Of a DNA stretch of 64,000 nucleotides, positions 56,575 through 64,000 are shown one piece after another (within the stretch, counting starts at the first letter, position 1; every line of letters begins with the position of its first letter). Position numbers and translations under genes: made by a program. The DNA is from Coturnix japonica (taxonomy: Eukaryota; Chordata; Aves; Galliformes; Phasianidae): assembly GCF_001577835.2 (NCBI RefSeq), contig NC_029520.1, positions 52,697,483 to 52,761,482 of the forward strand, written 5' to 3'. The notes below the pieces were generated by a model. That model searched no databases and was not told where the DNA came from. It was given only the letters and a program-made list of their open reading frames with translations.

Positions 56575-59500
56575 TCACAGCTCACTGTGCCTCCTGGCCT
56601 GCTTTTCCCTCCCTGCCAACCTCGGGGCTGTCCCCCGCAGGTCCCTCCCAGGGCCCTGGGCTTTCTCTGCTTTCACCCTGGCTTCCTCAAGCAGTTCCTC
56701 TCTGACTGTGGCTTTTTCTTCAGAGCCTTCCAGCTGCTGCTGCTCCTGTCTGCCCTCTTGGTGAGAGGAGGTATGGAGGGTGAACTCTGGCCCCGCGGCC
56801 TCCATCATCTGGAGGAAATTGTAGGCAGGAAGAGGTGGTTTCCAGTCCTCCTCAGACAGGGTACCTGCAAAGTGAACACAGTCTCTTGTTAATAAGTTTA
56901 GAGGCTGTGATGTAACCCACTTTACAGTCATTTCCATTTCAAAGCAAATATAGCTTTTCTGCCCTTCCAGTGAATGCAAAATTAAAGATCTCTTTTTAAA
57001 GTTCACTCTTTCTCCTCCACAACTAATAATGCCACCCAAACCAAACCGGCCACAGATGCATTAACATTTACAGGAGCTGGCTGAGGGCTCAGCTCCTCAA
57101 AGGCCGGTTCCTGAGTCTTCAGACATCAAGCTGTGAATTTTACAAGCAGCAGCACTCTCTCTCCCTACCAGTGAATGGATGTTTCACTCAGATCTCAAGT
57201 AACTGTGCTAATGACTTAGCATTACTGAAATGCCATTAGGAATGAGGGGAGACTGCTGTCTCTACAGAGAGGAAGCAGTACCATTAAGTGAGGATGCTCT
57301 TTAATTTGTGCTTTTAAGGCTGATCACACAGACCTAAAAGCTTGAGCAAGGAGGCTGTGATGGCTGGCAGAGCCCTTGGCTGTGCTGCCCAACCATCAGA
57401 GCACCCCTAGGGCACCCTGGAAAGGAAGGTCCCTAGCTGGAGGCCTAAATGACATCCAGACTTTGGGAGTGGAGATGGGAAGAGCTGTGGGAGAAGGGCT
57501 GGGTCACAGAGCTGTATCAGCCAGGTCAGAAACGATGTCTTTGATTACTGAGGACACCTATGTATCCTACCTTGCTATGTAGGTGGTGGCATTTGAAAAG
57601 AATTGCTGTGAAAGGCTTATTTTAAAATTCAACAAGTTCAAATCCCCCCCATCTCCTTTCAGGAGCCTGAAGCAGGCTGTCAGCCAGCTGTTCCCAAGCT
57701 GGTGGCACCCTATGGCTACACCTAACATATGAGGAAGGCACATTTACGCTGCCTTCCTCCAAAGCTTCAGCAGCTGATCAAGGAAGGAAGGGACTTAGTG
57801 AAAGGCTTCACACTAAATGCCAACCCTTGATGTTCCAAAGATCACAGCAAGGCATCAGCTTCCTCACACTTTCCTGTCCATAAAAATGCTGGGAGGTGCC
57901 TAAAGAAAAGCTATTTCTCACACTAGGGCTCTGGAGATTTTTTTATTAGCAAGCAATGTTTCAGCAGCCCTATTCTCAGCAATCAGCATAGCCAGGTTTG
58001 GGGATTATTACAGGGAAGAGATGCCGATTGAGAACTATTCATGCTTGGCTCTGAACATTAAACAGTCCTGCAGCAAACTCGTGAGTACGGGTATTCTGTT
58101 CTGGCCGGACGATTTGTACTGCTCCAACTCAAACTAGAATAGCTAGTTTTTCCATAATTAAATTCCAGGACAGACAATTTATTGCACGTAGCATCTTCTC
58201 ATAAACAGACCGAAGCTAACAGTGCATGCTTAGGAACGTTTCAAACGCTCGTCCACTTACTGCTGGGAATCTCCAGTCCTGCCTTCAGTCTCTCCAGCCA
58301 AGACAAGACGTTCATTTCAGTGATAGACTGCTCTGATGGGAACTTAAACACTTGACCTCCAGCGTGAAGGTTCACCCAGACGAGAGCAGGCAATGATGGT
58401 ACGGTGGCAAAGTACGCCTTCAGGACCCCAAGGCCCACTGGAGTGTTCTTCCTGTAGGGGAGATCCAACAACATGCTCAACAATAGTTTGGCAGCAGAAT
58501 ATGACCCCAGGGTCAAGGAAGCACTAAAGCTCTTGGGCTACATTCAGCAGAACACACGCACACAGTTTTACCTATGGGACAGATGTAGAAGTTCACAGCT
58601 CAAGTACTTATGTCCTTATTGTCTAATGGACAGGGAGTGGACAGCAGAACAGATGAGTTAAGAAATCCTCTAGCAGGAGGAGCAGGACAAATCCTGCACA
58701 AAGGTGTGAAATCTTCTCCATCACAAGTTCTTAAGAGCAAGTCAGATGGGGATGACACACTGTGGTTAACTCTTGTAGTGCCGGACATTTGCTGTGGGAA
58801 CTACCAGCCCCTGGCACCCCCCACAGCTGCAGCAGCCACCAGCAGGTAGAAAGGGTACGAGCTGATGCAGAGGGCTGTGCTCATGTGATCCCATCCCTTG
58901 GCATCTGTGGAGTGGTTTCCTGCAGTCAGTGGGCAGAGACAAGGAGCTGGAATGGCAGCTACTCCAGGTAATGCAGGGAGCGCCAAAAGAGGACATCCAA
59001 CTAAGATGGAGGGTCAGCCAGGACACAGAGACGATGAGTCCTTCAGGCGCTATTTTCAGGCTCAGTGATGCACAGGGTCTGAGTTGGCTCTCGCCATGGG
59101 AATGAGGTCCTCTTTCTAGGACTATGTTACTCTTTAAAGCCAGTGACCACTTTCTGCCCTGGCAAAGGACAGCTTATTCTTTCTCAGTGAGAGAGAGCAG
59201 AGGCAGATGTGTAGGTGGGGAAGTTCCAGGGACTCTCATTTCTTGCACATTACTGGCAAACAAAGTTAGCTAAACTCCAGCCCACGCTGCTAGGCACTTC
59301 CCAGACTTCAAAGCACGCTATGATTAAGACACTGAGGTGTCTTTGGGCTTCAGCAAAACAATCAGAGGTTAAAAACTGAAAACTTACACACGAGGGGAGG
59401 ACTGAAAAAAATCCCCTTTCCTATCACTTTTTGCATTTCTTAGTTCCTGGATTCGTTTTGTTTCTCAATTATTTCTCAGGTTTCTTTGAGAGCTTCTTCC

Positions 59501-60774
59501 AGAAACTTTCATTTTCCCCCACAGTCAGCAATCACTAATTGGCCTGTTCTGTTTCACACTGATTGCTGATGGAATAATTATCTTAAGATGCTCCAGGAGG
59601 GCAAATTTGCTTCTTTCCTTCCATGTGTAAAAGAATAATAATAATACTAATTTCAGGCCCAGAGTGAAGCTACCATGCAGCAGCCTTGAGAAATTTTACT
59701 CTACTGGCAATTACTTCTGCAATCAATTAAGGTTTTTACTAATTTTACTTTTTTTGTGCAATTCTGCAGCTGCCCAGAATACATACTGAATCACTGCTAA
59801 ATGATTTGGCTTCCCACCCCATGATGACTTCAGACCAAATGATCACATTACCACAGATAGCGTTTTGAGTAATTGCAGACTGTTTTTTTCCTTGCCCTGC
59901 AATGCTAAGAGCGAGGTAAAGGAAAGACACAAAGAGGTTTTAGCATACTCACAAGTTCAACCAGCACGGCACAAACGCTTGCTGAGATCTCCCTTTTGCC
60001 AGATTCAGCATTTCCTTGCTCTCTATTTGACCAATGTCACCATCACTAAACAAGATGAGGAAAGGCTTTCTGAGCTGCAAGTAATGGGGCAGATTTTGCA
60101 CGGTGATTTCTGGCTGCAAAACACCAAAACAAGAAGTTGGAGTTTAAGAGGAGCAGGGAACAAGACAAAAGGAGGCTTTCTGCTCTTACATGAGTGGGTC
60201 GGGCTGAGCAAAGCTGTGGGGTTTGTGTTGAATGCAAGAATCTCTCAAAATCAAACATGGATTTGGGGACTTTGGTGCACTCTGGAAATGCTTACACTCA
60301 TCCATGCCATCATAAGGAAAGTCTGAATGAGAAGCTGTGTACTTTGAGATGAATGGGTATGAGCAGAAAAACAAAGCAGGCTTCGTCCAGCTCATGTGCA
60401 GGGAACAGGCCTTGTAAGATGCCTACAACAGCAGGTCTGGGACTAAAAGCACCAGCCGGCCAACTGACTCCCGGGGCCTCCTCCCAAAGGACAACACTAC
60501 AAACAACAGATTTCTGGCCAGATTGTTGGCTCCAAGTCATAAAGGATAAAAACAATGGGAGAAATAATGAGCAAACGTATTTATTTTGCACAGTTCAGTG
60601 CTTCTGAAAATGACTGTTGTGGAAAAAGGACTTACAAAAATATCCAGCAATTTGTATCTGATCATCTGCACGATGTCCTGTGCGCTCTGCTGGGACAAGG
60701 CGATGCCTTCCACGCTCTGACCACTGCTCCTGGCAATGAGGAGGGCAGGAGGAGACACTGCATATTTATGGGAC
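56575..60774 (-). CDS. TXNDC16: Thioredoxin domain-containing protein 16 (TXNDC16 / ERp90), last four coding exons; 5' part outside the window
   Basis: Minus-strand exons: 60774-60636 (46 codons after a split codon), 60113-59953, 58451-58261 and 56864-56575 ending in TGA. All junctions are GT-AG and phases agree (2, 0, 2, 1). The translation follows human TXNDC16 residue blocks: [17 protein letters not shown], then [17 protein letters not shown] with LILFSDG, then [14 protein letters not shown] with [14 protein letters not shown], then [17 protein letters not shown]. The family protein is a soluble ER glycoprotein with several thioredoxin-like folds. These exons cover the last thioredoxin-like region and the tail, about 226 codons of an expected 800 or so. 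No CxxC active site is visible in this part. The tail is Glu/Gln/Lys-rich and ends RRHSEL, resembling an ER-retrieval signal. Upstream exons were not found up to 64000. Confidence 0.93.
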
Positions 60775-60834
60775 CTGAAAAAAATCCAGCCAACTGACAC
60801 CACGTACCAAACATACACAAACTAAGTTTCAAAT

Positions 60835-61075
60835 TAAGACAGGGGAGGTTTAGGTTGGATCTTAGGAGGAAGTTTTTCCCCCAGAGGGTGGTGACGCACT
60901 GAACAGGTTGCCCAAGGAGGCTGTGGATGCCCCATCCCTGCAGGCATTCAAGGCCAGGCTGGATGTGGCTCTGGGCAGCCTGGGCTGCTGGTTGGTGACC
61001 CTGCACACAGCAGGGGGTTGGATGGAATGAGCACTGTGGGCCTTTGCAACCCAGGCCATTCTAGGATTCTATGAA
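60835..61075 (+). mobile_element. CR1 LINE 3' fragment, antisense to TXNDC16, in its intron
   Basis: GGGGAGGTTTAGGTTGGATCTTAGG, GGTGGTGACGCACTGAACAGG, GGCATTCAAGGCCAGGCTGG and the CATTCTAGGATTCTATG tail. It begins about 60 bases upstream of the acceptor of the 60774-60636 exon and is almost the same as the copies at 13.1 and 46.7 kb. Confidence 0.92.
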
Positions 61076-64000
61076 TTGAGCTCCATGGGCTTTGATTTTT
61101 TGTGCAGTTCTGCTGATGTTTAGCAAATGTTACAACAACAGACATAGCCTGTGACTTTACTCTTAGCATAGAAACCAGCCCCTCTGTTGTTCCCCAGTAT
61201 TCTTTGGGTAAAAGAGTTCAAGGGTGTTAAAAGAAAAGCTGAGCAGGTGGAAACAGCAAAAATAGGAGAAGTCTGAGCAATGAAAGGGCACCACCCCAAG
61301 ATGGGTGAGCAATCTTCTGGAAGTTTGAGGAAGTCCACCCTAAAAACTCCAGATGTCACCAATGAGAGGAAGGGTGAAACAGAGGAAGTGAACAGCCCCA
61401 GCTGCTTCTTGGGGGGGTCTGTGGTTTATTTTTCAAAGGCCACTGGTAATTCTTCAAAGGCTGACAGCAGTATTGCTGGGGATGTCAGCCTGTGTGAGAG
61501 AGACGTGAGGGCACTGTGGGTTGAGGCCTTTGATTTCCTTTTCAAGGGTAATCTGGTCTGCCTGATCGCCTTTTTTTGTGTATGAAGAAGATGCACCGTG
61601 GAGGGAGATGTGTTCAAATGTGCTTTAAAGATCTCGGTGTTTGGTGTTTCAGGCCACAGAGACAAACTAGATGAAGATGGAGCAGATAACACATTTCCGC
61701 AATGTTCACTTTAAATGCAGACCTTTCACTTCACCCCTCACCGCATTTATGTGCTGGGGAAAAAACACACCCGCTGCACATCTGCCAAGGGGAGCCCAAG
61801 TTCTGCACTGGTACCTTGAGAAAGAGTGGCCAGTAATGACCTTTCTGAGGCTTTCAAACCTTATGAATCCTTTGCTAACCTGTTCTTGTGTTTATCAGAG
61901 CTCTTTCAGTTTGATTTTTCTGCTTTTTTTTTAGCCCATTCTCTCTGGTTTTCTGCTCATTGTCTACACATTTGGTTTTGTTTTTTCCCCCACCAGAACC
62001 ATCCCAGATCACAGAAATGCAATTTCTTAACTCCCGTCACACTGTGACACCAAGGGAAAGCCAGACTCCCCAGGAACTCTTGCAGCTCACACCCCAAAGG
62101 CCAGGGCTGCACCTCACACATATTTCTTTCCCCTAGAAATACCCATAAATCCAGCCCTGAGCTGTGCTGTGCCCTTCCTGCCTGGACACAAGAGCTCCTC
62201 GAGTCCAGCACGTTATTTCACAGCTCTGCTCATGGCTGGGAATCCTCTGAGCTGCTAAGGAGGTTTGTAACTTTCCTGTTGGGTGTTTTTTTACATTAAC
62301 TTGCATTTGCCTTTGGGCTGAGAACAGTAAAACCCTACCAATGTTTCCAATTCTGCTCATTTCAAACTTCTCAAACTCCCCAAGCCTTGAAGAGGCGCTC
62401 TGGCTGAGTCACAGCTCCAAGGAGGTGAGAACTCTTCTTCCCTGTGTCTAAATGGATTAACTCATTCAGCAACCTTTGATAAGGAAGCTCCCCAACACTG
62501 ACAGAAAACCAACAAGTTCCCCACCTAATAGCTGGAGTCTACCCTGAAGTCACCTCTGATTTTGCCAGTAACACGACCAACACCTATGAAGTGGTTGCAT
62601 TGTTGCTTGTGACAGCTTTCTATTTATATAGCTGGCATTAGGTGGGTAACATGAGACTTGCATTTAAATCAAAAACATTTGTAAACAAATGCTTGGCAGG
62701 AATCTAAGACATCTAAATATGTGAGAAATAAATGACTTCATTCAAAACATTTCTTCACTGGTGCTTTTTTGCACTTGCTCCCAATGGGCCAGGTGTTTGC
62801 TGAGCAAACAGTCGTGCTAAGAACATTCTTTGGTGCATTTTACATACCTTTTCCTCTGGGGAAATGTGAGCAGGGCTCAGTTTTCTGTGACTTGGGAGCC
62901 ACAAACACTTCCTTAGCGAGAGCTTAGCAGAAAGAGCAGCTTTTCTTCTCTCCAGGAGGGAAGTGAGCCCAACTCTTGCATAAGGAATTCCTGTAAGTGT
63001 TTACTTTCTACTTGCACTTGAGAAGACGACCATCTACAGTAGCTTCACCCACAAATCACAGCTAAAAACACCTTCCACGGCCAAAATCCAAACTTGGCAG
63101 AATGAATATCAATACAAACTGCATTAACTATTCCAAGCAAATGGGAGCGCTCTCCAGACTATGGCTGGGGCAGGAGGATGGAGGTGTACTCTTGAATGCG
63201 TCACCGCTGACAGGACACAGACTTCTGTTGGTGCCATCAAACACACCAGGGATGTGGCACATTCCTAAGAAACCAGCTAACATAATTCACTGCTACATTA
63301 ATGGCTGTTAAACCCACGCCTGCAAAAACGGCCATTTGGGGATTTTTAATGCTGCCCTGATGGCTAATTCCTGATGGAAATGAGAGGCTGGGAGAAGGTG
63401 AAGACCCCTTCCGGATCTACCTACATTTATAAGCTCTAAAACATCTCTCACAGCCTAATTCAGAGCACTTTTCCTGTTGGTGGAATGAGCATTAATGTTA
63501 AGCTAAACGTATAGACTGATGGATACTAAAGTCCCATTAGCTACAATTTGGCTTAAACTTAGGGCTGCATTTTCCAGCACCCAGACACAATTCCTACTCC
63601 ACCGGTAGCCAAGAACTCCTTGGGAGAAGGCGCAGGCAGCACATAGACTCTCCTTTGGTTGCTATTTGCAAATCCAGTCAACCACCAGAGCAACACTCAA
63701 ATTTACACCTCTGGCTTTGCAGCATCCTCCCCCTACACCCTTCCTCACCCGTCACCTCAGTATCTCCTTTTGAAACATCAGAGCAGGGAAGACAGAAAAA
63801 GAAGGTGCAGCGAAGGCAGAAATAGGCAGAAAAATAACAAGTATGCATTTCTTCTCAAAGGAAAAAGAAGGGCAGAACTCCTTTATTCTCCCTCACACTC
63901 TGAACCTAGCTAGAAGATAGCATGTTTTTACAGGGAACCCAACAGATGCATGAGGGACTGGCAGGGCTAGAGGACTAAAAATACCCAGAGTGAACCTGAA
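61076..64000. other. TXNDC16: TXNDC16 intron, no other feature found
   Basis: I looked on the minus strand for the exons expected before the 60774 exon (the conserved thioredoxin-like blocks of the family) and saw none in open frames of useful length. There is no CR1 or other clear repeat in this span. An exon under about 100 bases could have been missed. Confidence 0.5.

Overview
This window looks like avian nuclear DNA, probably galliform (chicken or a close relative). The signs are many short 5'-truncated CR1 LINE fragments with the bird-type ATTCTATG 3' tail, GC-rich promoters, compact genes and many GC-rich minisatellites. The species is inferred, not proven. The gene order matches human 14q22: GNG2, RTRAF, NID2, PTGDR, PTGER2, TXNDC16. 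All proteins were named by reading the translations against remembered family members; no search was run.

Layout: 1-1.6 kb holds the two coding exons of GNG2 (+). 1.6-3.6 kb is probable GNG2 3'UTR or intergenic DNA with a pentanucleotide-like repeat. 3.95-15.6 kb holds RTRAF (+), eight coding exons giving 244 aa. 15.8-27.4 kb holds NID2 (-), 21 coding exons from signal peptide to beta-propeller, tail to tail with RTRAF. 28-34 kb is intergenic and repeat-rich. 34.1-36.9 kb holds PTGDR (+) and 39.9-43.6 kb holds PTGER2 (+), two related prostanoid receptors, each split by one intron after TM6. 43.6-54.9 kb is intergenic, with CR1 pieces and tandem repeats and no supportable gene. 54.9-60.8 kb holds the last four exons of TXNDC16 (-), whose 5' part lies beyond the window. 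60.8-64 kb is TXNDC16 intron with one CR1.

Roles: GNG2 is a G-protein gamma subunit. PTGDR and PTGER2 are Gs-coupled receptors for prostaglandins D2 and E2. RTRAF belongs to the tRNA-ligase and RNA-transport machinery. NID2 is a basement-membrane linker and TXNDC16 an ER thioredoxin-like protein. They form a conserved vertebrate neighbourhood, not an operon or pathway.

Main oddities: NID2 has three thyroglobulin type-1 exons where human has two, and a ~55-bp minisatellite sits between the two most alike. NID2 EGF2 carries an RGD. The NID2 reading frame runs 118 codons past the usual C-terminus. TXNDC16 ends in a KDEL-like HSEL. There is a ~400-bp purine tract, and minisatellites surround the receptor genes. 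I found no convincing new multi-gene system.
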